A DNA stretch of 5,778 nt from Halieaceae bacterium (GCA_002683395.1 NYTG01000016.1:1-5778), one strand, 5' to 3'. Positions 1 through 5,778 are shown, numbered from the stretch's first letter. The notes: generated by a model from the sequence alone, not told the origin. Numbers and translations: made by a program.

Positions 1-693
1 GGAGAACACCAGCCACTCTGCGCCTTTGCTACCGGCTCTTAGCGAGTAAGCCTCGTTCATCGAAGCACAAAAGAATTCACCTGCCGATACCGTGGTCTCC
101 GCTCCCACCTCAACAGACCCCTCCAGTAAGTACCACACGCAGTCGAAATCGCATGAGAACGCCTCGTGCTCGGAGCCTGGATTGAGCCTGACTCTGAAGA
201 TCAGTGGCCCCTCGTCGGGCATCTGCTCCCAGTCGGGGAGTGCCTCTCCCGGGCTCACCACCGGCATCTCATTAACGCGACGACGGCCCGCCGGGTGCTG
301 AAACTGACCGAGCCGTTGAGTCAGCGCCTCGGGTACCTCATGTAGGTCAGCCCAATTGAGGCCAATATCGCCGCCCAAGCTGAATAAGTGAAACTGGACA
401 CCCTCCTCACTCGCTTCCTCAGGACCATAGCTGTGGCCGGCCTTGACCCAGCGGATATCGCCAGGACAAAAACTCCCCTCATTGCCAATGCGCATCTCGC
501 CACGGGTCACGAGATAGATCGTGTCGTGAGGGTGCCAGTGCAGACCGGCATAAAAGCCGGCGGGAAAATCAGCCTCAATCAAAAAGGGCTCAGTGGATCG
601 CAAGACTCTCGTGGGTGTCGTCGGTCGTCCATGCGGGTCGTGGAAGGTTTCCCACTCGAGGTCATCGGGACGGATGTGTTGTGCATCGGTCAT
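1..693 (-). CDS. Bicupin domain protein, 3' end cut by the window edge
   Basis: The minus-strand frame is open from an ATG at 693 to position 1 (231 residues, no stop), so the C-terminus lies outside the window. Two cupin halves are visible. The first, about residues 38-105, has GFYAGLHWHPHD at 46-57 followed by a beta-strand and Gly (YLVTRGE), then CPGD at 76-79 and AGHSYGPEEA at 85-94. The second, about 165-231, has H176, WYLLEGSVEVG at 187-197, SAGEFF at 203-208 and a closing AEWLVF strand. The paired YGPE/AG-type ends recall ChrR-like cupins. In the first domain the usual cupin Glu after HxH is Thr58, while an extra His56 is present. It starts 5 nt after the VOC gene stop, so the two are probably co-transcribed and may act on related compounds. 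It could be a metal-dependent oxygenase or isomerase, or a non-enzymatic small-molecule binder; the sequence does not decide. Only a weak GGGTGA precedes the ATG. Confidence 0.85.
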   Translation of the reverse strand, partial: MTDAQHIRPDDLEWETFHDPHGRPTTPTRVLRSTEPFLIEADFPAGFYAGLHWHPHDTIYLVTRGEMRIGNEGSFCPGDIRWVKAGHSYGPEEASEEGVQFHLFSLGGDIGLNWADLHEVPEALTQRLGQFQHPAGRRRVNEMPVVSPGEALPDWEQMPDEGPLIFRVRLNPGSEHEAFSCDFDCVWYLLEGSVEVGAETTVSAGEFFCASMNEAYSLRAGSKGAEWLVFS

Positions 694-698
694 ATCGG

Positions 699-1163
699 TC
701 ACCCGCAAGATCGCTGGTAGAAGTCTTCGAGGTAGGCAAGGAGCCTGTCACCGATAATTTCAATGAGCAAGCCCGCAGGATCCTGGAAATAGCCCTGCGG
801 GTCGCCCACTTTACCCAAGACACGCACAAAACCGTTATTTTCTAGTTGTTTGCATGTCGCTTCCGAGTCGGGACTGTAAAAACACAAATGATGTTGAACA
901 ATGGCTTGGGACGTCACCCAAGGCGTGTCGGGCACCGCCTCAATCAGCTCAAAGTTGGCCTGGCCAGTGCTGGCATGCGCAATGCGCAAGTTGATGGAAA
1001 CGGGCTTACCATAGACGGTCAAAGGCCAGTCCTCGCGCTCATCGCCTACCCAGCGCACGTTTAAAATGTCGGTCAGTCGCGGTTTAGCCATGTCCATATC
1101 GCGGCACACCAATCCGGTGTGTACGAGTTGCAGCCCCTCCACATTACCCACCTGCGCTGTCAT
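699..1163 (-). CDS. VOC (glyoxalase/bleomycin-resistance/extradiol dioxygenase fold) protein
   Basis: This 154-residue cytoplasmic protein has the two-module vicinal oxygen chelate layout. Module 1 begins with LQLVHTGLVCRDMD (residues 11-24) and ends in the strand NFELIEAVP (70-78). Module 2 begins with VQHHLCFYSPD (89-99) and ends in YFQDPAGLLIEII (125-137). The likely metal ligands are H15, E72 or E75, H91 or H92, and E135, so a complete site can be proposed. The spacing and the HHLCF element recall methylmalonyl-CoA epimerase and lactoylglutathione-lyase type members more than extradiol dioxygenases, but the family is too broad to name a substrate. The ATG at 1163 is supported by a strong AGGGAG sequence just upstream. 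It is the first gene of the minus-strand pair with the bicupin and is divergent from the TIM-barrel/oxidase pair. Function within a small-acid or aromatic catabolic module is inference from context. Confidence 0.87.
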   Translation of the reverse strand: MTAQVGNVEGLQLVHTGLVCRDMDMAKPRLTDILNVRWVGDEREDWPLTVYGKPVSINLRIAHASTGQANFELIEAVPDTPWVTSQAIVQHHLCFYSPDSEATCKQLENNGFVRVLGKVGDPQGYFQDPAGLLIEIIGDRLLAYLEDFYQRSCG

Positions 1164-1169
1164 CGCTCT

Positions 1170-1175
1170 CTCCCT
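1170..1175 (-). promoter_or_regulatory. Ribosome binding site of the VOC gene
   Basis: Read on the minus strand the bases are AGGGAG, continuing into GAGAG, and lie 6 nt before the ATG at 1163. This is a strong purine-rich Shine-Dalgarno match and supports that start. Confidence 0.7.
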
Positions 1176-1186
1176 AACTCTTTAAC

Positions 1187-1228
1187 CGGGTGCCAGATAA
1201 GACCCTTGTGGACCCAGCGGGGCACCCG
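1187..1228. repeat. Perfect 8-bp inverted repeat in the divergent intergenic region
   Basis: CGGGTGCC at 1187-1194 is the exact reverse complement of GGCACCCG at 1221-1228, with 26 bases between. It lies 24 bases upstream of the VOC start on the minus strand, inside its likely leader or promoter. A second, overlapping dyad (GGACC 1210-1214 with GGTCC 1240-1244) shares the region. The arms could form a stem in the VOC leader RNA or mark two half-sites of a DNA-bound regulator. No T-tract follows on either strand, so a terminator is unlikely. Confidence 0.5.
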
Positions 1229-1257
1229 AGCACTCTCTCGGTCCTAGCCTGACGTCT

Positions 1258-1284
1258 TTGACGGACTGGATCGACACGGCTAAT
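1258..1284 (+). promoter_or_regulatory. Possible sigma-70 promoter for the isomerase-oxidase pair
   Basis: TTGACG at 1258-1263 matches the -35 consensus at five of six positions. The best -10 partner is GCTAAT at 1279-1284, four of six, with a short 15-base spacing and a poor first half. The position, about 75 bases before the ATG at 1360, is sensible, but the weak -10 keeps this tentative. Confidence 0.22.
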
Positions 1285-1291
1285 CGCTGCA

Positions 1292-1305
1292 TCATGGGCC
1301 CGTGA
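1292..1305. promoter_or_regulatory. Near-perfect 14-bp palindrome, candidate operator
   Basis: TCATGGGCCCGTGA is a dyad centred between 1298 and 1299, with a single mismatched pair (T1295/G1302). It lies between the possible promoter and the isomerase start, close to where transcription would begin. That is a common place for a repressor operator of a dimeric regulator. No regulator gene is present in the window, so binding is only inferred. Confidence 0.3.
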
Positions 1306-1349
1306 ATCAATCGTCATGAGCCCCCACGCACTCTGGCGCGGATGGCCGC

Positions 1350-1355
1350 GGAAGG
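1350..1355 (+). promoter_or_regulatory. Ribosome binding site that decides the isomerase start
   Basis: GGAAGG lies 4 bases before the ATG at 1360. The earlier in-frame ATG at 1342 has no purine-rich stretch in front of it (upstream bases CTCTGGCGCG). The site therefore favours 1360, although its spacing is a little short. Confidence 0.5.
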
Positions 1356-1359
1356 CAAT

Positions 1360-2175
1360 ATGAGTGATCGATTATTAGCACTGGCATCTGGCGTTCATGA
1401 CGGCAATCCCCCTTTGGTATCGCCGGCCGACATGGTCTACATCGCCGCTGACGCCGGGTACAACGGGGTCGGTTTGTGGGTCGCGCCCGATGAAAACTGG
1501 CAGGCCTCAACCAGTAGCGAAGTCACCTCGGCGCTGCAGCAAACAGGTTTGACTGCACTCGATGTCGAGGTCATTTGGTTGCAACCGGGCGGTAAACCAG
1601 ACCCGATGCACCACAAGATCATCGCCGTCGGCGGTGAAGTCGGCGCCAAAAACTGCCTGATCGTCAGCTCGGTGCCCGATCGAGAACAAACCAAAATGCT
1701 TTTTGAGGACCTCTGCGAGCATGCCGAGCGTGCCGGGATGCGGGCCTGTCTCGAGTACATGGCCATCACCGAAATCAAGACCGTGGATGACGCACTGGAT
1801 GTGGTGAATGCAGTCGATCATCCCGCCGGCGGTATTTTGGTCGACCCCTTCCACCACGAGCGAGTCGGGCATGACCCGGATAAGATCTGCGAGATTCCCA
1901 CGCGCTGGCTCAGCTACGCACAGCTATGCGACATGCCCGAGCGCGGCGTAATCAGCGACCCCGACGCCTACTTCGTCGACGCCATCGACGGCCGGCTCGC
2001 CCCGGGCGAGGGCTCCGTGCCCGTGGCGGCGATGGTCAAAGCGCTCCCGGCCGATTTGCCCATCAGCCTCGAGATTCGCTCACTCCATTACCGGGAGCGT
2101 TACCCCGATCCCCTTGAGCGGGCGCGAGCGATCCTGGCACAAACCCGGGCTTTCTTTGCCGAGCAGGGGCTGTGA
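1360..2175 (+). CDS. Sugar phosphate isomerase/epimerase-type TIM-barrel protein
   Basis: The protein is 271 residues from the ATG at 1360, chosen over an in-frame ATG at 1342 because of the GGAAGG before it and because the first barrel strand (LLALASGV) then starts at once. It fits the xylose isomerase-like/AP endonuclease 2 family (usual size 250-300 residues), cytoplasmic. Barrel elements in order: SPADMVYIAADAGYNGVGLW (21-40), ALDVEVIWL (66-74), NCLIVSS (98-104), CLEYMA (130-135), GILVDPFHH (158-166), WLSYAQLCD (183-191), PGEGSVPV (215-222) and ISLEIRS (235-241). The divalent-metal site of the family would use E132, D162 and E238. At the fourth position, usually His in the strand ending 'HxxD', there is Q188 in YAQLCD. 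The family performs isomerisation, epimerisation or dehydration of sugar or cyclic acid substrates; the substrate here is unknown. It is followed after 80 bases by the FAD oxidase on the same strand and is probably co-transcribed with it. Confidence 0.88.
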   Translation: MSDRLLALASGVHDGNPPLVSPADMVYIAADAGYNGVGLWVAPDENWQASTSSEVTSALQQTGLTALDVEVIWLQPGGKPDPMHHKIIAVGGEVGAKNCLIVSSVPDREQTKMLFEDLCEHAERAGMRACLEYMAITEIKTVDDALDVVNAVDHPAGGILVDPFHHERVGHDPDKICEIPTRWLSYAQLCDMPERGVISDPDAYFVDAIDGRLAPGEGSVPVAAMVKALPADLPISLEIRSLHYRERYPDPLERARAILAQTRAFFAEQGL

Positions 2176-2244
2176 TGATGACGTTATCACCCTTTTGGAG
2201 ACCCGCGATTTGAAAAGCGATGGGACCCACCTTGGCGATATTAC

Positions 2245-2248
2245 GAGG
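2245..2248 (+). promoter_or_regulatory. Ribosome binding site that decides the FAD oxidase start
   Basis: GAGG, 7 bases before the ATG at 2256, has ideal spacing. The upstream in-frame ATG at 2220 has no comparable site and would add twelve residues (beginning MGPTLAILRG) that fit no part of the FAD domain. Confidence 0.6.
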
Positions 2249-2255
2249 TACGATA

Positions 2256-3848
2256 ATGAATAAGGCCACTGACCCGGCAACCATACTGGCGAGTACCCTG
2301 ACCCAATCATTAGGTGCAGAGTGCTTGCTCGATGACGCCACTAAAACGCTCTACAGCACAGACGTTTACAGCGGTAGCGTAGCCCCTGCGCTGGTAGTGC
2401 GTCCCAACACCCGGGAACAGGTGGCGGAGGCTGTGCGCATCAGTACCGCAGCGGGCTGGGCCATTACCCAGCGCGGCGGCGGCATGTCGTATACCGGCGG
2501 CTACCTGGCTAACCATTCCGACACCGTGATGTTGGATCTCAGCGCCCTTAACCGGATCATCTCGATCGACGAAGAAGACCTTGTGATTACCGTTGAGGCC
2601 GGAGTGACCTGGCAGCAGATCTGGACGGCACTTTCCCCGCTAGGGCTTCGACTTCCCTTCTTTGGAACCTTCTCAGGGAGCCGCGCGACCGTGGGCGGAG
2701 GATTATCCAACGGCGCACTCTTTATGGGCACCGCACGCTATGGCAGTGCAGCGGATATCGTGGTGGGTATGGAGGTCGTTGATGCAGGTGGCCGACTGAT
2801 TCAGACTGGTCAGGCCGCGTTTCTTAACGGGCGACCCGGATTTCGCCAATACGGACCTGATCTGACCGGGCTGTTTGTCCACGACGCCGGTGCATTGGGC
2901 GTGAAGACCTCGGCGTCGTTACGCATGATGCCAATGCCCGAAGCTGCAGACTATGCCTCCTTTGCCTTTGCTACCCAGCAAGAGGCTATTCACGCGCTCT
3001 CTGACATTGGTCGCAGTGGCTATTGCGAGGAGGCGTATATCTTTGATCCCGCCACAACCGAACGCTCTCTCGACTCCGCCACGTTAGTCAAAGACATTGG
3101 GCGACTGGGCAACGTGGTTCGCTCACAGTCCAGCTTGCTCAAAGGTTTGCAAGAGGGCGCCAAAATGGCCATGGCCGGCCGACGCTTTGTCGAAGGCTCG
3201 GTTTATACGCTGCACTGCGTTTGTGCCGGACGCTCTGTCGCGGGCGTTCGCGATGACCGAGGCGCTACAGTGCGCTTAGCGGTTGACCATGGCGGTGTCG
3301 AGATCAGTAATACGATTCCCAAAGCGGCTCGAGCCAATCCCTTTGAACCACTCAATGGCATTCTCGGTTCCCAGGGCGAGCGCTGGGCGGCGCTCAACTC
3401 AAAGGTGCCCCACTCAGACGCCGAGCGACTCATTGCGGTTACCGAGGCGGCGATAGACCCCTACCGCGACCGCATGGCGGAGTATGGTGTGACCATGAGC
3501 TTCCTCTATATCGCGATTGCCCAGCATATCTTCAGCTACGAACCGGTGCTCCGATGGCGTGATGAATGGCTACCGGTGCACCGGCATGTCCCCGAGCCGG
3601 ACTTCCTGTCTGGGCTGCAAGAACCTCAGCCCAATCCCGAGGGTCGCGCGCTGGTTGATGAAATCCGTAGCCGCATCGTGAAAGTGTTCTCCGATTTCGG
3701 CGCGGCCAGCAACCAGATTGGCAAAACCTATCCGATGCTGTCGAGCCTCAACCCCAATAGCCGAAGCGTGCTGACGGCGCTCAAAAAAGAACTCGATCCT
3801 GAGGGACTCATCAATCCCGGTGCGCTCGGGGATTTTTCGGCGCGCTGA
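2256..3848 (+). CDS. FAD-linked oxidase/dehydrogenase (PCMH-type FAD domain plus FAD-oxidase C-terminal domain)
   Basis: This 530-residue flavoprotein has the GlcD/D-lactate dehydrogenase and vanillyl-alcohol-oxidase architecture. The N-terminal PCMH FAD-binding domain (about 25-235) shows PALVVRPNTREQV (44-56), the pyrophosphate loop RGGGMSYTGG (73-82), VEAGVTWQQIW (113-123), GTFSGSRATVGGGLSNGA (137-154) and LFVHDAGALGVKTSASL (206-222). The C-terminal domain (about 235-525) ends with IGKTYP (488-493) and LDPEGLINPGALG (513-525), the hallmark end of FAD-oxidase_C. No Fe-S cysteine motif, signal peptide or membrane segment is seen, so it is probably soluble and passes electrons to oxygen or an acceptor. 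Such enzymes oxidise hydroxy acids or phenolic/benzylic alcohols; which applies here is not visible. The start at 2256 is set by the GAGG before it. It is the second gene of the plus-strand pair and meets the next gene tail to tail. Confidence 0.9.
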   Translation: MNKATDPATILASTLTQSLGAECLLDDATKTLYSTDVYSGSVAPALVVRPNTREQVAEAVRISTAAGWAITQRGGGMSYTGGYLANHSDTVMLDLSALNRIISIDEEDLVITVEAGVTWQQIWTALSPLGLRLPFFGTFSGSRATVGGGLSNGALFMGTARYGSAADIVVGMEVVDAGGRLIQTGQAAFLNGRPGFRQYGPDLTGLFVHDAGALGVKTSASLRMMPMPEAADYASFAFATQQEAIHALSDIGRSGYCEEAYIFDPATTERSLDSATLVKDIGRLGNVVRSQSSLLKGLQEGAKMAMAGRRFVEGSVYTLHCVCAGRSVAGVRDDRGATVRLAVDHGGVEISNTIPKAARANPFEPLNGILGSQGERWAALNSKVPHSDAERLIAVTEAAIDPYRDRMAEYGVTMSFLYIAIAQHIFSYEPVLRWRDEWLPVHRHVPEPDFLSGLQEPQPNPEGRALVDEIRSRIVKVFSDFGAASNQIGKTYPMLSSLNPNSRSVLTALKKELDPEGLINPGALGDFSAR

Positions 3849-3878
3849 CCTCAGGGCAGCGACCTGCCTCCCGCCCTG

Positions 3879-3901
3879 CCGGCACAAGACACGAGTGCCG
3901 G
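3879..3901. terminator. Hairpin between convergent genes, possible bidirectional terminator
   Basis: CCGGCAC (3879-3885) and GTGCCGG (3895-3901) form a perfect 7-bp GC-rich stem around a 9-base loop, in the 69-base gap between the oxidase stop and the stop of the facing gene. A smaller stem just before it, GGCAG/CTGCC at 3855-3868, has a 4-base loop. The place is right for ending transcription from both sides. No T-tract follows on either strand, so it is not a classic intrinsic terminator and may act mainly as an RNA 3'-end structure or with Rho. Confidence 0.4.
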
Positions 3902-3917
3902 GAAACGCTTGCCGCGA

Positions 3918-4670
3918 TTAATCATCTTGCTCATGCACCTCGAGTGACATCAGCTCGTATTGAGTCATCATGTAGCCACTAACCTGAGCCTTGAGCAGCA
4001 CAAACTCATCGTCGGCAGTTACCCAGACTTCATAAGGGGGATGCTCGTTGGTCTCGTTAGAGCCTTGCGCGCCGCTGCCCCGCTCGCCGTAGCAAAAGTG
4101 CAGCGCGTCGAAGGTCCCCGCGCCAACGGTAATCGTTTCCTCACCCACGTACTCAATGACCATGCCCGGATGGTGCCAGACCAACGAGGGGCCGGTGGCG
4201 CCGCGATGGTCAAGCGAGGTCATCAGAAAGCGATCAAAGGTATGGACCTTAGGGCCGTCGCTACGGTCGATCACTGCGAGGTGCCAGGCATCGCCCTGAA
4301 TCGGGTGTGTCCCAAAAATAGCGGGACGTTCATCGTAGGCCTCGTGCTCTGAAAAGCGCCCACGTTCGTGTGTCCAGCCTTCGCAGTCGGCGCCGTCGTC
4401 GCCAAAATAAAACCAGCTGCTCCCCTGTTGCTCGTCGCCCAATGACAGACGGACGAAAGCGTCTGTGGTATCCCAATGGCGGTTTTTGGTCAGCGTGACA
4501 TCTCGCAGCACATTCGGTTCGTCGTCGATCTCGCAGTGCGCCCGGAGCGTGCGACGACCATCACCGTGGACCGTAATGGTAAAAAACTCGCGGCCGCGTT
4601 CGACACCCTCCCGGCCGGGTTTACTGCTGGTGTAGTGAATATGTCCGCGCAGAGTTTTATGGGGACGCAT
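3918..4670 (-). CDS. Conserved hypothetical beta-rich protein, DUF3108/TapB-like C-terminal half
   Basis: I do not recognise a named gene. The product is 250 residues from the ATG at 4670, has no signal peptide or membrane segment, and is rich in Trp, His and acidic residues. Visible blocks are GHIHYTS (9-15), DDEPNVLRDVTL (49-60), DAFVRL (70-75), FGTHPIQGDAWH (119-130), RGATGP (156-161), YVGEETITVGAGTFDALHF (174-192), PPYEVWVT (211-218) and GYMMTQYEL (232-240). The string 'VGxExIxVxAGTFDxxHF' followed by a 'PPYxxWVTxDxxFxLLKA' strand pair resembles the beta-barrel DUF3108/TapB type, in which the protein binds lipids or hydrophobic ligands or acts as an accessory. This is a pattern resemblance only. 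Longer in-frame starts exist at 4694 (ATG) and 4715 (TTG), but only 4670 has a well-spaced GGAG. It diverges from the transporter gene, so the two probably share a control region. Confidence 0.8.
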   Translation of the reverse strand: MRPHKTLRGHIHYTSSKPGREGVERGREFFTITVHGDGRRTLRAHCEIDDEPNVLRDVTLTKNRHWDTTDAFVRLSLGDEQQGSSWFYFGDDGADCEGWTHERGRFSEHEAYDERPAIFGTHPIQGDAWHLAVIDRSDGPKVHTFDRFLMTSLDHRGATGPSLVWHHPGMVIEYVGEETITVGAGTFDALHFCYGERGSGAQGSNETNEHPPYEVWVTADDEFVLLKAQVSGYMMTQYELMSLEVHEQDD

Positions 4671-4676
4671 AGGGAT

Positions 4677-4680
4677 CTCC
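4677..4680 (-). promoter_or_regulatory. Ribosome binding site that decides the start of the hypothetical gene
   Basis: On the minus strand GGAG lies 6 bases before the ATG at 4670, ideal spacing. The in-frame ATG at 4694 and TTG at 4715 have no such site. Confidence 0.6.
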
Positions 4681-4697
4681 GTAGCCGATGGCATAGC

Positions 4698-4727
4698 TTT
4701 ACTATGGTGCCACAAAGCGCCTATGGT
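4698..4727 (+). promoter_or_regulatory. Possible sigma-70 promoter for the transporter gene
   Basis: TTTACT at 4698-4703 (four of six -35 bases) and TATGGT at 4722-4727 (four of six -10 bases) are spaced by 18 bases and would give a leader of roughly 35 bases before the ATG at 4768. Both boxes are imperfect and the region is short, so this is tentative. Confidence 0.25.
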
Positions 4728-4728
4728 G
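4702..4728. repeat. 8-bp direct repeat in the divergent hypothetical/transporter region
   Basis: CTATGGTG occurs at 4702-4709 and again at 4721-4728, 19 bases apart, near two helical turns. Both copies overlap the possible transporter promoter. Direct half-sites of this kind can bind an activator dimer, but two 8-base copies could also arise by chance. Confidence 0.35.
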
Positions 4729-4767
4729 TAAGGGCTAGCTCAGCGTTCTCGGGGCACCACGATCATC

Positions 4768-5778
4768 ATGTCCTCACCTCCAGATCTGTCAACGAATATC
4801 ACCCCACCGACACCCGCGGCGCAGGGTATCTATCCCGGCTGGTGGATTGTCTTTGCCACCGGGTCCGGGCAACTGATTCAGGGTGGTTTCGTGTTCTGGA
4901 GCATGGGGCTCTATACCGCCACCTTTGAGGATGTCTTCGGCGCACCCCGCGCGCAGATCAATCTGATCGAGACCTGCCTGACCGTCGCCACCAATCTGCT
5001 TTCCCCAGTGGCGGGCATCCTGATTGATCGCTGGTCTATCCGCCATCTCATGATGATCGGCATGGCTGCGATGGGACTGGGACTATTGGTGCTGAGTCAG
5101 GCCGGCACGCTATTTCACGTCTGGGCCGTGTGGGCCAGTCTGATTCCACTCGGAGTCCTGCTCATCGGCGCCATCCCGAGCGCCGCTTTGGTGAGCCGCT
5201 GGTTTATTCGCCGCCGCGGTCTGGCTTTAGGGCTGACCGCAACGGGCAGCTCCGTAGGAGGCTTCCTAATACCGCCACTGATGACCTGGATGTTTCTGGA
5301 GTGGGATTGGCGGACCGCGCTGATTGTAGCGGGCTGTGTCTGTTTTGCGGTCATACCGATTTTTTATTGTCTGCTGCGCAACCAGCCTAGTGATCTCGGT
5401 CTGAGCGGCGAGCCAGATGCACAGCAGGAAACCCCGGCAGCGAAAACCGACGCAACGGTATCGATCGACGCCAGCGACTGGGGCATCCCCGACCTGCTGA
5501 AGAGCCGCATTTTCTGGCTACAGATGGTTGTCTCGGGTTCCTTGCTCGCCGTCACCCTAGGCATGCTGGCGAATCTGAGCCTACATGCAAAAGATCTCGG
5601 GGTGACCGGTCAATCTACCGCGCTCTTGTATTCGATCATTGCTATCTGCTCATTTAGCGGCAAAGCCCTCACTGGTCATCTCATGGATCGACTGGGGATT
5701 CAGCGCTGCGGCTATTTGGTCTGTTGCTTTCTGAGCAGCGGACTGCTGATTCTGCTGTTGCAACAGAATTACAGCGGA
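4768..5778 (+). CDS. Major facilitator superfamily transporter, monocarboxylate-carrier-like, 3' end cut by the window edge
   Basis: The frame runs open from the ATG at 4768 to the window end (337 residues; family members usually have about 400-430). After a short Pro/Thr-rich cytoplasmic tail, hydrophobic segments run at about 24-45, 66-86, 93-111, 117-142, 152-174 and 182-203. A hydrophilic central loop (204-245, rich in Asp, Gln and Ala) follows, then segments at about 250-271, 284-302 and 313-331. Motif A is present after the second segment as G83-ILI-D87-R88-WSI-R92, and its second-half copy is G303-HLM-D307-R308. The loop RWFIRRRGLALGLTATGSSVGG at 144-165 is typical of the monocarboxylate porter/oxalate-formate type of MFS. 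It likely imports an organic acid across the inner membrane by proton symport, and it is the obvious uptake partner for the enzymes nearby. An in-frame stop at 4729 rules out a longer start; only a distant GGGG at 4751-4754 serves as a weak ribosome site. Confidence 0.88.
   Translation, partial: MSSPPDLSTNITPPTPAAQGIYPGWWIVFATGSGQLIQGGFVFWSMGLYTATFEDVFGAPRAQINLIETCLTVATNLLSPVAGILIDRWSIRHLMMIGMAAMGLGLLVLSQAGTLFHVWAVWASLIPLGVLLIGAIPSAALVSRWFIRRRGLALGLTATGSSVGGFLIPPLMTWMFLEWDWRTALIVAGCVCFAVIPIFYCLLRNQPSDLGLSGEPDAQQETPAAKTDATVSIDASDWGIPDLLKSRIFWLQMVVSGSLLAVTLGMLANLSLHAKDLGVTGQSTALLYSIIAICSFSGKALTGHLMDRLGIQRCGYLVCCFLSSGLLILLLQQNYSG

Noticed and set aside
388..1064. Plus-strand reading frames opposite the bicupin and VOC genes
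   Set aside because: The minus-strand frames carry clear cupin and VOC motifs; the plus-strand products are low-information antisense shadows.
1316..1363. A 15-codon upstream reading frame (starting MSPHALW) whose TGA overlaps the isomerase ATG in an ATGA arrangement
   Set aside because: There is no ribosome site before its ATG and no regulatory peptide features such as repeated rare amino acids. An overlap of this kind is easily chance.
2165..2196. Hairpin GTGAT/ATCAC with a bulge and extra G-C and G-T pairs followed by TTTT, at the isomerase stop
   Set aside because: Only five clean pairs around a 9-base loop, with wobble pairs beyond the bulge. It is too weak for a terminator, and the downstream oxidase probably needs read-through.
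3097..3279. Alternative frame inside the oxidase with a helix-like stretch (AFAMTEALQ), raising the idea of a local double frameshift
   Set aside because: The main frame is unbroken and reads as a sensible family sequence on both sides (EISNTIPKAARANPF). A double indel would be needed, with no other sign of error.
4476..4928. A 150-codon plus-strand reading frame crossing the hypothetical gene, the intergenic region and the transporter start
   Set aside because: It is antisense to the hypothetical gene, spans the divergent control region, and overlaps the transporter in another frame; its sequence has no domain-like pattern.

Overview
The window reads as bacterial chromosome, most likely from a proteobacterium and perhaps a marine-type gammaproteobacterium. 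The clues are moderately GC-rich DNA, short Shine-Dalgarno-led genes, close spacing and the look of the protein families. This assignment is inference from style; there is no rRNA, tRNA or marker gene to confirm it. There are six protein-coding genes. Two are cut by the window edges: the bicupin gene loses its 3' end at position 1, and the transporter gene loses its 3' end at position 5778. I see no mobile element, CRISPR array, tRNA or rRNA.

Layout. (1) Positions 1-1163, minus strand: a two-gene operon, a VOC (glyoxalase-like) protein followed 5 nt later by a bicupin protein. (2) Positions 1164-1359: a divergent intergenic region with several dyad symmetries, the natural place for control of both arms. 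(3) Positions 1360-3848, plus strand: a sugar-phosphate-isomerase/epimerase-type TIM barrel followed by an FAD-linked oxidase of the GlcD/vanillyl-alcohol-oxidase superfamily. (4) Positions 3849-3917: a convergent gap with a GC-rich hairpin. (5) Positions 3918-4670, minus strand: a conserved uncharacterised beta-rich protein. (6) Positions 4671-4767: a second divergent region with an 8-bp direct repeat. (7) Positions 4768 to the end, plus strand: a major facilitator transporter resembling monocarboxylate carriers.

How the genes may work together (inference). A carboxylate-type importer, an FAD oxidase, an isomerase-fold metalloenzyme, a VOC metalloenzyme and a bicupin are the kinds of parts found in small accessory catabolic clusters that oxidise and rearrange an organic acid or aromatic-derived compound. 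The substrate cannot be read from the sequence. No gene here is a well-known named gene, so gene symbols are left empty. The most useful open points are the substrate of this module, the Gln in place of the usual metal-binding His in the TIM barrel, the missing cupin Glu in the first bicupin domain, and the candidate operators in the two divergent regions.
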